Below the pieces are notes generated by a model. That model saw only the letters and a list, made by a program, of their open reading frames with translations. It had not been told where the DNA came from and did no database searches. Positions 56,359 through 64,000 of a DNA stretch of 64,000 nt are shown in pieces. A program made the translations under genes and the position numbers. The DNA is from Prochlorococcus sp. AG-363-A16 (GTDB lineage: Bacteria > Cyanobacteriota > Cyanobacteriia > PCC-6307 > Cyanobiaceae). The stretch lies in NCBI GenBank assembly GCA_003280345.1, contig QCFB01000005.1, positions 1 through 64,000 on the forward strand, written 5' to 3'. Every line of letters begins with the position of its first letter. Position 1 is the first letter of the stretch.

Positions 56359-56979
56359 ATGACTAGAACTTCTTCAAAAATGTTGCCGTTAGGCACGCCT
56401 TTGCCCGTATTTGATTTAGAAGTTGTGCCTGACACTAATAGGCAAATCGCTTTTGGTTCAGACAAACCCAATCGTGTTAGTAGCTCTCAGCTCCTAACAA
56501 AGCCTTTGCTTGTTATGTTTATTTGTGCACATTGTCCTTTCGTTAAGCACGTTGAGGAGCAAATAACCAAATTGCAAGAGGATTATGGTGAATTGGTCCA
56601 GATTTTGGCCATAGCTAGTAATAGCTTGATTACACACCCGCAAGATGGCCCTAAACACTTATTAGCTCAAGCTCAAAAAAACGGATGGAACTTCCCATAC
56701 CTCTTAGATCCCAATCAAAGTTTTGCCAAAGCTCTTAGGGCTGCATGTACGCCAGATTTCTTTATTTTCTCTCCGACTGAAGAGGGGCAACAGACTTTGC
56801 ATTATCGAGGTCAGTTAGATGATAGTCGTCCAGGTAACGACATCCCTGTTACAGGAAGTGATCTGCGATTGGCTTTGGATGCAGTCTTGAAAGGACTGGT
56901 GGTTTTTAAAGACCAAAAACCTTCTATTGGCTGCAATATCAAATGGCACCCTGGCGAAGAGCCTCATTGGTTTTGTTGA
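56359..56979 (+). CDS. Thioredoxin-fold redoxin (AhpC/TSA-like) protein
   Basis: A 206-residue protein with a thioredoxin fold. The segment FICAHCPFVKHVEEQI contains a CAHC motif that could act as a redox-active pair, though the spacing differs from ordinary WCxxC. The LPLGTPLPVFDLE start and the ASNSLITHPQDGPKHLLAQA stretch fit the thioredoxin-like family common in cyanobacteria. The final GCNIKWHPGEEPHWF with a cysteine also recurs in the family. The physiological substrate is unknown. It precedes a DegT aminotransferase gene (55-base gap), same strand. Confidence 0.8.
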   Translation: MTRTSSKMLPLGTPLPVFDLEVVPDTNRQIAFGSDKPNRVSSSQLLTKPLLVMFICAHCPFVKHVEEQITKLQEDYGELVQILAIASNSLITHPQDGPKHLLAQAQKNGWNFPYLLDPNQSFAKALRAACTPDFFIFSPTEEGQQTLHYRGQLDDSRPGNDIPVTGSDLRLALDAVLKGLVVFKDQKPSIGCNIKWHPGEEPHWFC

Positions 56980-57033
56980 TCTGTAGAGCATTAAATCTCC
57001 AACTTTGCTGCAGCAAGTCTTAAGGTGCCTTCC

Positions 57034-58269
57034 ATGGAAGTGCCTCCGTTTAGTCTTGACCAACAGTTGTCCTTGCTTGGACCTGAGCTTGATGCAGCTG
57101 TTTTAAAAGTGCTACGAAGTGGCCATTACATAGGAGGGAGAGAAGTACAGGCTTTTGAAGAGTCGTTTGCAAGAAATATTGGGGTTTCGCATGTCGTTGG
57201 ATGTAACAGCGGTACTGATGCTCTAATCCTTGCTTTGAGAGCCCTGGGAATAGGTGCTGGGGATGAAGTGATAACAGCTTCATTTAGTTTTTTTGCTACA
57301 GCTGAAGCAATCAGCAACGTGGGAGCTACGCCTGTTTTTGTTGATGTTGATCCAAAGAACTATCTAATCAATTTGGATGAGATAGAAAAAGCAATAACCC
57401 CTGCGACAAAAGCAATTATTCCTGTCCATCTTTTTGGTTGCCCAGTAGATATGACAAGGCTAATGCAGCTTGCTAAAGATAAAAAATTGAAAGTTATTGA
57501 AGATTGTGCTCAAGCAGCTGGATCTGAATGGGGAGGGCGTTCTCTTGGTGCTTGGGGAGATGTGGGTTGTTTTAGTTTTTTCCCAACAAAGAATCTAGGA
57601 GCGGGTGGAGATGCTGGAGCTATTACTACCCAAGATTTGGGACTTGCCCAAAGGATTAGAGAACTCGCTGTGCATGGTATGCCCCAACGTTATGTTCATA
57701 CCAACCTTGGCTATAACAGTCGCTTGGACGCTCTACAAGCAGTTATTTTGAATGTGAAACTACCTAACCTTCAGTCTTGGGTAAAGCAGCGTCAATCTAT
57801 TGCTCAGAGATATCACGAGCTTCTCAAGGATGTAAAAGGCATCGAATTACCATGTAATGCTCAAAACATTGATTCAAAACATGCTTGGAATCAATTTGTG
57901 ATAAAGGTTATTTCCTGTCCAAAGAACAAAGAGCCTTCAGACGAAGCTATAAATTTTTCTGAGATAAGTGCCAACAGTTCCTTTAGAGATAGCCGTTGTA
58001 GAGATTGGTTGAAAGAGAGTCTTAAAGATAAAGGAGTGAACACAATAATTTATTACCCAATTCCTATTCATCTTCAGCCTGCATATAAGCAATTCGGTTA
58101 TAAGAGTGGGCATTTGCCAGTTACGGAGAGGCTTTGTAACCAAGTTTTGAGCTTGCCTATTTTTCCTGAGATTAGTTTGGAGCAACAATCACATGTAGTT
58201 AGTTCGCTTAAAAACCTCTTAGGGCAATCAAATGAGGCAAAGATTTCGGTTATTGCAAAAAGCCACTAA
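57034..58269 (+). CDS. DegT/DnrJ/EryC1/StrS aminotransferase
   Basis: A 411-residue PLP aminotransferase, probably involved in making an amino sugar for surface polysaccharides. I prefer ATG 57034 (MEVPPFSLDQ) with AAGG eight bases upstream, over the GTG at 57025. Family motifs: VQAFEESFARNIGVSHVVGCNSGTDALILAL, PVHLFGCPVDMTRL, the PLP-binding lysine in CFSFFPTKNLGAGGDAGAI, and NSRLDALQAVIL. A stretch around residues 310-325 looks like a local insertion. No other sugar genes lie next to it. Confidence 0.87.
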   Translation: MEVPPFSLDQQLSLLGPELDAAVLKVLRSGHYIGGREVQAFEESFARNIGVSHVVGCNSGTDALILALRALGIGAGDEVITASFSFFATAEAISNVGATPVFVDVDPKNYLINLDEIEKAITPATKAIIPVHLFGCPVDMTRLMQLAKDKKLKVIEDCAQAAGSEWGGRSLGAWGDVGCFSFFPTKNLGAGGDAGAITTQDLGLAQRIRELAVHGMPQRYVHTNLGYNSRLDALQAVILNVKLPNLQSWVKQRQSIAQRYHELLKDVKGIELPCNAQNIDSKHAWNQFVIKVISCPKNKEPSDEAINFSEISANSSFRDSRCRDWLKESLKDKGVNTIIYYPIPIHLQPAYKQFGYKSGHLPVTERLCNQVLSLPIFPEISLEQQSHVVSSLKNLLGQSNEAKISVIAKSH

Positions 58270-58273
58270 ATTT

Positions 58274-58834
58274 CTATGAGTACAGAACCTGACATGCTCT
58301 GTACCAAGCAGTAACGCTTTTGCCATCAAGTGCTTCATTTCCGCTTGTCAAGCAATTGTCCAAGCTACTTCTTGTCAGATGAATTACCTCCAGGTCTTCG
58401 TCATCATCACCTTTGGGCTGTTCAATAAGTTGTGTGAGATTGCGGGCTAGAAATAAGTGAATTACTTCATCCGAGTAACCAGGACATGGAAGCATTGTGC
58501 CAAGTGAATCCCACTTTGAAGCTTCGTAACCTGCTTCTTCCGCCAACTCTCTCTTCATTGAAGTTAATGGATCCTCTCCTTCTTCAAGGGTTCCAGCGGG
58601 AAATTCGAGAATTCTTCTTGATACTGCAAAGCGGTATTGGCGCAGTATGACTATTTGACCATCGTTGGTGATTGGAACTGCCAGTGCAGCTCCAGGGTGG
58701 CGAACAACTCCGAAGCTCCCTTGTATTCCGATTGGAAGCTGAATGCGATTGACCTCAAAGCGAATTTTTTTAGCATTAATTGATGCTTTGTTTTCAAGAA
58801 TTAACGAAGGTTCCGGTGGAGATAAAGGAGCCAT
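58274..58834 (-). CDS. NUDIX hydrolase, ADP-ribose pyrophosphatase type
   Basis: A 186-residue protein with a complete NUDIX box: GTLEEGEDPLTSMKRELAEEAGYEA fits G-x5-E-x7-R-E-U-x-E-E-x-G-U. It resembles ADP-ribose/nucleoside diphosphate hydrolases (LPCPGYSDEVIHLFLARNL). The substrate cannot be told. It sits in a set of minus-strand genes with folK, separated by about 46 bases, and is convergent with the DegT gene. Confidence 0.87.
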   Translation of the reverse strand: MAPLSPPEPSLILENKASINAKKIRFEVNRIQLPIGIQGSFGVVRHPGAALAVPITNDGQIVILRQYRFAVSRRILEFPAGTLEEGEDPLTSMKRELAEEAGYEASKWDSLGTMLPCPGYSDEVIHLFLARNLTQLIEQPKGDDDEDLEVIHLTRSSLDNCLTSGNEALDGKSVTAWYRACQVLYS

Positions 58835-58880
58835 AGTTCAAAAAGGCAATCATTAACAGCATGACGCACCCCAAAGATCC

Positions 58881-59462
58881 TCATTCTTGCCAATTGACCT
58901 GGGGAGGTATCTTCCGAGGTTTTTCTCCTTTAGCACTCAGAGCTTCTCCTAGAGGGACAATCACAAAACTCCTTTCAATTAGTCGAGGGTGGGGAATTGT
59001 GAGTGCTTCTTGTTGAACTTGAAGCCCTCCCCATGCAAGTAGATCTATATCGAGAGATCTTGGTCCCCAAAGAACATCTGACCTTTGTCGGTCTCGCCCG
59101 AAATAGTTCTCAAGCTGCAAAAATCTCTCTAGCAAATTAAGTGCTGCAAATTCAGAAGGTTCTAATAAGGAAAATCTAGGTCCATCTACCACTAGAACTG
59201 CATTGATGAAATTGGGTTGACCATTAGGTCCACCGCTTGGCTTTGTCTCGAATAATGGTGACCAGCGCCAATTCAAGTCAGAGTTGATTATTGCTTTCCC
59301 TGACTCGTTTAGGAAGGACTCCTTTAGCCAATCACAAATTAATCTTTCTAATTTGGGCCTTGCTGCTACTAATGTTGCAACTGGAGGACCTACTGCACTT
59401 GGAAGATTTGCTCCTAATGCAATTGCAAGAGTTCTTGTTTCTGAGGGAGGAGATGAGTTCAT
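58881..59462 (-). CDS. folK: 2-amino-4-hydroxy-6-hydroxymethyldihydropteridine pyrophosphokinase
   Basis: Transfers pyrophosphate to the pterin in folate synthesis. The 193-residue form starts at ATG 59462 (MNSSPPSETR); an upstream ATG at 59489 adds nine residues and seems less likely. Motifs: LAIALGANLP near the start, ETKPSGGPNGQPNFINAVL and the family motif GPRSLDIDLLAWG. The gene is divergent from chlD across 48 bases, so both promoters must fit closely. Confidence 0.9.
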   Translation of the reverse strand: MNSSPPSETRTLAIALGANLPSAVGPPVATLVAARPKLERLICDWLKESFLNESGKAIINSDLNWRWSPLFETKPSGGPNGQPNFINAVLVVDGPRFSLLEPSEFAALNLLERFLQLENYFGRDRQRSDVLWGPRSLDIDLLAWGGLQVQQEALTIPHPRLIERSFVIVPLGEALSAKGEKPRKIPPQVNWQE

Positions 59463-59510
59463 GATTTGATAAGCCAAACTAGAACACAAAAGATTGCCTA
59501 GGAATACCCA

Positions 59511-61646
59511 ATGGTTGCAAGCGGATCAACCGTCACTGATAGATCTTCAAGGTCGAACGAGCAAGAAGCTAGTGCGATAGCTAATCGTGCTTTCCCTCTT
59601 GCTGCGATTACTGGTCATGGAACTCTCAAGCTTGCGCTTATGTTGGCCGCGGCTGACCCAGGATTAGGGGGGGTAATTATTGCTGGTGGTCGAGGAACAG
59701 GTAAGTCTGTTTTGGCTCGTGGACTGCATGCCCTGTTGCCTCCAATAGATGTTCTTGACTGGGATGAATTAACTGAAAAACAATTAAATATCACCCCACC
59801 ACGTCCTGTTGGGTTAAACCTTGACCCTCACTCTCCAGAGGACTGGGATGACTCAACAAAAGATTTTGTTCAAGAAAACTTTTCATCTGATAATAATTTT
59901 GAAGAAGATAGTTTGCCTTCAAGAGTCATTCCAGCTCCTTTTGTTCAGGTGCCTTTAGGTGTTACAGAAGACAGGCTAATTGGGGCAGTTGATGTAGCGG
60001 CCTCTTTGGCTAGTGGAACACCTGTTTTTCAACCTGGGCTTTTGGCGGAGTCACATCGTGGTGTGCTTTATGTCGATGAGTTGAATCTCTTGGATGATGG
60101 AATTATTAATCTTATTCTTGCCGCGGTGGGTGCAGGTGAGAACAGAGTGGAGCGTGAGGGTTTAAGTCTCTCGCATCCCAGCAGGCCTTTATTAATTGCT
60201 ACTTACAATCCTGAAGAAGGGGCAATTCGTGATCATTTATTGGATCGCTTTGCAATTGTCCTTTCTGCAGATCAATTGATTACAAACGAGCAAAGAGTTG
60301 AAATTACTCAAGCTGTTCTTTCTCATGGGCAATGCAGCGAAAGTTTCTCGCAAACTTGGTCTGGGCAGACAGAAGCTTTGGCTACGCAATTACTTCTAGC
60401 CAGGCAATGGCTTCCGGACGTATCAATAACGCAACAACAGATTGAATATTTGGTGACTGAAGCTATTCGGGGGGGTGTTGAAGGTCATCGCTCTGAGCTT
60501 TATGCAGTCCGAGTTGCGAAGGCTCACGCTGCTTTATGCGGAAGAGATTCGGTCGATGCTGAGGATTTGGAAGTAGCTGTTCGACTAGTAATTGTTCCTC
60601 GCGCATTGCAGTTGCCACCTCAAGAAGAGCAAATGGAGCCACCTCCCCCAGAGGAGCAACAACAGCCTCCAGATCAACCACAAGATGACTCCTCTGAAGA
60701 AGATGAAAATGAGGATGAGGATGACTCTGAAGAGGATTCATCCCCACCTATTCCAGAGGAGTTCATGCTTGATCCAGAAGCTTGTGCAATCGACCCTGAA
60801 CTTTTATTGTTTTCTTCTGCTAAGTCCAAGAGTGGGAATAGTGGGAGCCGTTCGGCGGTGATGAGTGATAGCCGTGGCAGATATGTGAAGCCAATAATTC
60901 CAAGAGGTCCTGTTCGACGAATAGCTGTAGATGCAACGTTAAGAGCTGCAGCTCCTTATCAGAAAGCACGTCGAGAAAGACAACCTGAAAGGAAGGTAAT
61001 TGTTGAGGAAGGAGATCTTCGAGCAAAGCTTTTGCAAAGGAAGGCTGGGGCTTTAGTGATTTTTCTTGTTGATGCTAGTGGCTCTATGGCTTTGAATCGA
61101 ATGCAAAGCGCAAAGGGCGCAGTAATTCGCCTTCTTACAGAAGCCTATGAAAACAGAGATGAGGTTTCTTTAATTCCATTTCGTGGAGAGCAGGCAGAAG
61201 TTTTGCTGCCGCCCACACGATCAATTACAGCAGCCAAGCGTCGTTTGGAAACTATGCCCTGTGGAGGAGGATCTCCTCTTGCCCATGGTTTGACTCAAGC
61301 TGCTCGGGTGGGGGCTAATGCTTTGGCGACTGGAGATCTTGGACAGGTTGTTGTAGTTGCTATTACTGATGGGCGTGGAAATGTTCCTTTAGGAACTTCG
61401 CTAGGTCAACCTTCTCTCGAAGGGGAAGAGCCAGTGGATCTAAAGCAAGAGGTCTTAGATGTGGCATCACGCTATCGCAATATTGGCATCAAATTGCTTG
61501 TAATTGATACTGAGAGAAAGTTTATAGGGAGTGGTATGGGAAAAGATTTAGCTGAAGCGGCGGGAGGTAAATATGTTCAGCTTCCTAAAGCCAGTGACCA
61601 AGCTATAGCTGCAATAGCAATGGAAGCTATCGATTCAGTTAGTTGA
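59511..61646 (+). CDS. chlD: Magnesium chelatase subunit ChlD
   Basis: Subunit of the ATP-dependent magnesium chelatase that inserts Mg into protoporphyrin IX for chlorophyll. The 711-residue product has an N-terminal AAA+ domain with [14 protein letters not shown] as an apparently intact Walker A, and [13 protein letters not shown] as a Walker B. A linker rich in proline, glutamine and acidic residues (about 365-415) follows, and a C-terminal von Willebrand A domain begins near 515 with the metal site DASGSM (521-526). Length and order are standard for ChlD. Confidence 0.95.
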   Translation: MVASGSTVTDRSSRSNEQEASAIANRAFPLAAITGHGTLKLALMLAAADPGLGGVIIAGGRGTGKSVLARGLHALLPPIDVLDWDELTEKQLNITPPRPVGLNLDPHSPEDWDDSTKDFVQENFSSDNNFEEDSLPSRVIPAPFVQVPLGVTEDRLIGAVDVAASLASGTPVFQPGLLAESHRGVLYVDELNLLDDGIINLILAAVGAGENRVEREGLSLSHPSRPLLIATYNPEEGAIRDHLLDRFAIVLSADQLITNEQRVEITQAVLSHGQCSESFSQTWSGQTEALATQLLLARQWLPDVSITQQQIEYLVTEAIRGGVEGHRSELYAVRVAKAHAALCGRDSVDAEDLEVAVRLVIVPRALQLPPQEEQMEPPPPEEQQQPPDQPQDDSSEEDENEDEDDSEEDSSPPIPEEFMLDPEACAIDPELLLFSSAKSKSGNSGSRSAVMSDSRGRYVKPIIPRGPVRRIAVDATLRAAAPYQKARRERQPERKVIVEEGDLRAKLLQRKAGALVIFLVDASGSMALNRMQSAKGAVIRLLTEAYENRDEVSLIPFRGEQAEVLLPPTRSITAAKRRLETMPCGGGSPLAHGLTQAARVGANALATGDLGQVVVVAITDGRGNVPLGTSLGQPSLEGEEPVDLKQEVLDVASRYRNIGIKLLVIDTERKFIGSGMGKDLAEAAGGKYVQLPKASDQAIAAIAMEAIDSVS

Positions 61647-61682
61647 TTAATTAAAAGATAATTATTTGCAATGACTTGTTTG

Positions 61683-62567
61683 CTAGGGCAAGGGTCTAAT
61701 GGTTTTTGAAGGGTAAATTTCATTGAATAATCTTCCCAGCCCAATTGTTACATTCCTGAAGGCATTCATGAGCTCTTCGTCATCCATCATGCGATTAACA
61801 TCAGTCCCTATTTCGTCAATTTTCTGACTAAGTGAACTTGTATAGCTGGCAGTGTTTTGTATATCTTCAAGAGTCTTGGGATTATCTATTGCGGCAAGAA
61901 TGTTACTCAAATGAGCAGTTGCTTTATTTAATTCTGTGATAATTGGCTCGGCACGCTCTATTTCGACTTGGACTTGCAAAATTAATTCATCTAAACGTTT
62001 TTGTGTTAAATCAAATTGTTTCGTGGATTCAACAAAACTGGCAACTATATCTTCTTTGCCGGCTTTTTTAAGTATTTCCTCTAATGCAGAGGTCAAACTT
62101 GAAATGCTAGTTAAAGGATCTCCTTCAATAACATTGCCTTGGCAGAGAATTATTTTTTCAGGACAATCTTTAGAAGAAGGTAATGGTAATGGTGCTTTTA
62201 AATCGAATGCATTCCCTCTACTTGTTAATGCAATTTCAACATCACCACCAAGCAGGGAGCTCTTAACAACTTTTGCGAAAACTGGCTTTGGTAAAAGTAG
62301 ATCTTTTTTAGAAATTTCTATTGTTGCTTGTACGTTATTAGGTGTGACATTTATTGCTCCAATTGAACCAACGAGGATGCCTCTATAAGTGACTGGTGAA
62401 CGCTCAGCCAATCCACTTGCATCACTAAAGTTCGCTTTGAAACTCCAGGTATCAGAGCCGATTTTAATCCCTCTGAGCCAAAGCATTGAAAATGAAAATG
62501 CTACGACCCCTCCAATAATGGAGAAGCCGACAATGGCATCTCGAAAGCTGCGACGCATCGGATTCAA
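61683..62567 (-). CDS. MCE/MlaD-family periplasmic lipid-transport protein
   Basis: A 294-residue protein with one N-terminal membrane anchor (about 10-30) followed by an MCE domain; the conserved stretch is WSFKANFSDASGLAERSPVTYRGILVGSIGAI. The rest is largely helical (about 160-285), suggesting a coiled or barrel-like tail as in other MCE proteins. With the ATPase encoded just before it (ATGA overlap) it should form an ABC-type lipid importer resembling Mla or the plant TGD complex (TGD2 and TGD3). The permease is not in the window. Confidence 0.85.
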   Translation of the reverse strand: MNPMRRSFRDAIVGFSIIGGVVAFSFSMLWLRGIKIGSDTWSFKANFSDASGLAERSPVTYRGILVGSIGAINVTPNNVQATIEISKKDLLLPKPVFAKVVKSSLLGGDVEIALTSRGNAFDLKAPLPLPSSKDCPEKIILCQGNVIEGDPLTSISSLTSALEEILKKAGKEDIVASFVESTKQFDLTQKRLDELILQVQVEIERAEPIITELNKATAHLSNILAAIDNPKTLEDIQNTASYTSSLSQKIDEIGTDVNRMMDDEELMNAFRNVTIGLGRLFNEIYPSKTIRPLP

Positions 62568-63349
62568 TGATCTGTAGGTTGCATAGGTCCTTGAAGACTA
62601 CCTGTACGAAACTGTTCTACATAAGGGTTATCACTTTGTTGGAATTCAGAGATTGATCCTTGCCAGTGGAATTTTCCTCCATAAAGCATGATTACTCTTG
62701 TTGCAGCACGTTCAATTGTGCTTCGTACGTGACTTACTACGATTGAGCAGCCACGTGCCACCGTTGTGGTTTTGACAATTAGGTCTTCAATACGTGTGCA
62801 AGCAACTGGATCAAGACCAGCTGTCGGCTCGTCAAATAAAAGTAAAGGCATGTCCTCATTTTCCCTGTTCGGGTCATGTATTAAGGCTCTCGCAAAACTA
62901 ACTCTTTTTTGCATCCCGCCACTTAGTTGCCCTGGAAATTTATCCGCGACTTCGTAGAGTCCAACCTCTTCTAAGCAGGAAATAACCAGATCATGCAGGC
63001 TTTTTTCACTAAATGTTCCTTTTCTTTTTAAAAGGAATCCTACATTTTCTTCAACTGTCAATGAAGCTAGAAGCGCAGGGTTTTGGAAAACTATCCGCAC
63101 ATCTGGAGGGTGGGTTTGGTCAAGACGTAGAAATTTTTGACTATTGCCAAATAAACGAAGACTTCCACTTGTAGGTAAGACTAATCCTGCAAGAAGACGT
63201 AGAAGCGTTGATTTTCCACAGCCAGAAGGGCCTACGATCGCTAGTCTTTCCCCAGGATCCATTCTCAGGTTTAGTTGGTCGAGTACTGGCAAAGTTTCCC
63301 ATTGCATTGTGAGGTCTTGCATTTCGACTACTGGTGCTGCTTTGGGCAT
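62564..63349 (-). CDS. ABC transporter ATP-binding protein (MlaF/TGD3-like)
   Basis: A 261-residue ATPase with Walker A GPSGCGKSTLL, Q-loop region VFQNPALLASL, the ABC signature LSGGMQKRVSFARAL, Walker B LLLFDEPTAGLDP and the switch His in VVSHVRSTIERAATR. The partner is the MCE protein that starts inside its stop codon. Sequence features such as GGMQKR and a nearby MCE partner point to the MlaF/TGD3 type. The permease (MlaE/TGD1) is absent here and must be encoded elsewhere. Confidence 0.9.
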   Translation of the reverse strand: MPKAAPVVEMQDLTMQWETLPVLDQLNLRMDPGERLAIVGPSGCGKSTLLRLLAGLVLPTSGSLRLFGNSQKFLRLDQTHPPDVRIVFQNPALLASLTVEENVGFLLKRKGTFSEKSLHDLVISCLEEVGLYEVADKFPGQLSGGMQKRVSFARALIHDPNRENEDMPLLLFDEPTAGLDPVACTRIEDLIVKTTTVARGCSIVVSHVRSTIERAATRVIMLYGGKFHWQGSISEFQQSDNPYVEQFRTGSLQGPMQPTDH

Positions 63350-63438
63350 TAGCTTCTCTCTTTCGCAGAATCTCTTTACCTCATCTTGGCCTGGATGTGC
63401 GAGTTAGGAAGCTTCCTTAGAGTTCTTAAAGGACAAAT

Positions 63439-64000
63439 GTGAGAGTCCGCTTAGAAAATTTGGCATTGTCAAACTCTCCTACTCCAAAAAACCTTCTCCG
63501 CAAGCGAACTGCTTTGAGGCGGAGAAAGAGAGCTCGTAAGGGAGCTCAGCAAAGGGAATTGATTCTTCGTTCTCGAAGAGCTATTCGTTGGCTTTTGCCA
63601 GGATTGGTTGTAAAGCGTTGGATGATCACAGCGGGCCTTGGGCTCCTGCTGGCTCTTATTGGAGCTTCTATTTGGGCTGACTTAAGACCAATTTATTGGG
63701 CTATTGAAACTCTGATGTGGTTGCTTGGTGGAATTACTACTGTGCTTCCTCGAAGTATCACTGGCCCGATAGTTTTTCTTTTTGGGGCTGCACTTTTGTT
63801 GTGGGGGCAAAGTCGAAGTTTTGGATCAATTCAACAGGCTTTAGCACCAGACAAGGACACGGTTTTAGTTGATGCATTGCGTGCTAAAAGCAAGCTTAAC
63901 CGTGGTCCAAATATCGTTGCCATTGGGGGAGGCACAGGAATATCGACGCTACTTAGTGGTCTCAAGAGATACAGCAGTCGCATTACAGCAATTGTGACCG
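63439..64000 (+). CDS. YvcK-like (CofD-related) protein with long N-terminal membrane extension, 3' end cut by window edge
   Basis: A frame open from GTG 63439 (MRVRLENLALS) to the window edge, with AAAGGA five bases ahead as a ribosome-binding site. About 187 codons are visible. The first 55 residues are very basic, then come two hydrophobic segments (about residues 59-78 and 84-123), and from about residue 156 the nucleotide-binding start IVAIGGGTGISTLLSGL of the YvcK/CofD-like family, which binds UDP-sugars in other bacteria and is linked to cell-wall growth. The long basic and membrane extension is not typical of Bacillus YvcK. The gene is divergent from the ABC ATPase. Confidence 0.8.
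   Translation, partial: MRVRLENLALSNSPTPKNLLRKRTALRRRKRARKGAQQRELILRSRRAIRWLLPGLVVKRWMITAGLGLLLALIGASIWADLRPIYWAIETLMWLLGGITTVLPRSITGPIVFLFGAALLLWGQSRSFGSIQQALAPDKDTVLVDALRAKSKLNRGPNIVAIGGGTGISTLLSGLKRYSSRITAIVT

Noticed and set aside
1-64000. Mobile elements, prophage, CRISPR, defence or toxin-antitoxin genes, and genomic-island signs
   Set aside because: No transposase, integrase, direct repeat array or long flanking repeat was recognised. tRNA genes are present but no integrated element adjoins them, and gene content looks core throughout.

Overview
The window reads as core chromosome of a marine picocyanobacterium, most likely a low-light-adapted Prochlorococcus. The DNA is AT-rich (estimated by eye, not counted) and gene-dense, with overlapping starts and stops. 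It holds photosystem II genes (psbO, psbH, psbI, psbK), chlD, the beta-carotene hydroxylase crtR, the cyanobacterial nitrogen regulator ntcA, an amt ammonium transporter, and many small families restricted to cyanobacteria (DUF2555, DUF3177, DUF3084, DUF3146, DUF3181, DUF3155, DUF565/Ycf20). I see no phycobilisome genes, insertion sequences, prophage genes, integrase, CRISPR array or rRNA operon. The exact strain cannot be fixed from the sequence alone.

Layout. 1-9.2 kb: ATP sulfurylase (cut by the left edge), psbO with a strong terminator, coaBC with a DUF2555 gene, tRNA-Ala(CGC), pyrB with an alkyladenine glycosylase, a creatininase-family gene overlapping gatC, crtR and tRNA-Leu(UAG). 9.5-19 kb: a small membrane protein, ileS, a DUF3177 membrane protein, trmB, glmM, a TxlA-like thioredoxin, and the tight cluster cobO-like/dcd/thyX. 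19-24 kb: rph, ntcA, DUF3084, a YqgF-like RNase H-fold protein, then DUF3146/pth/tatA/psbH on the minus strand and psbI on the plus strand. 24-35.5 kb: a giant LptD-like outer-membrane protein, leuD/leuC/cinA/glyA, tRNA-Arg(ACG), DUF3181 and another small gene, murJ and sfsA. 35.5-48 kb: amt, ispH, a DoxX-family protein, purH, an esterase, DUF3155, an orphan histidine kinase, cobS, tgt, psbK, a Gfo/Idh/MocA dehydrogenase, a CNNM/CorC-type protein and tRNA-Met. 48-64 kb: pyrE, ygfZ, a TM0106-type nuclease-like protein, a phosphohexomutase, rdgB, a carotenoid oxygenase, hisB, fabI, a redoxin, a DegT aminotransferase, a NUDIX hydrolase, folK, chlD, an MCE protein with its ABC ATPase, and the start of a yvcK-like gene at the right edge.

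How the genes fit together. Most are single housekeeping steps: pyrimidines (pyrB, pyrE), purines (purH), thymidylate precursors (dcd, thyX), leucine and histidine, envelope building (glmM, murJ, the LptD-like protein, MCE/ATPase), pigments (chlD, crtR, ispH) and photosystem II assembly. The most unusual item is the 1064-residue LptD-like protein at 24147-27341. It carries, between its LptA-like domain and its C-terminal barrel, a segment resembling PagL/acyloxyacyl-hydrolase barrels with a His-x-Ser pair. Other points worth checking are a CobO-like protein without a normal Walker A motif in an operon with dcd and thyX, a well-spaced NtcA-type promoter in front of ntcA itself, an orphan terminator-like hairpin at 6.7 kb, and no psbN next to psbH. 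No complete new defence or mobile system is evident.
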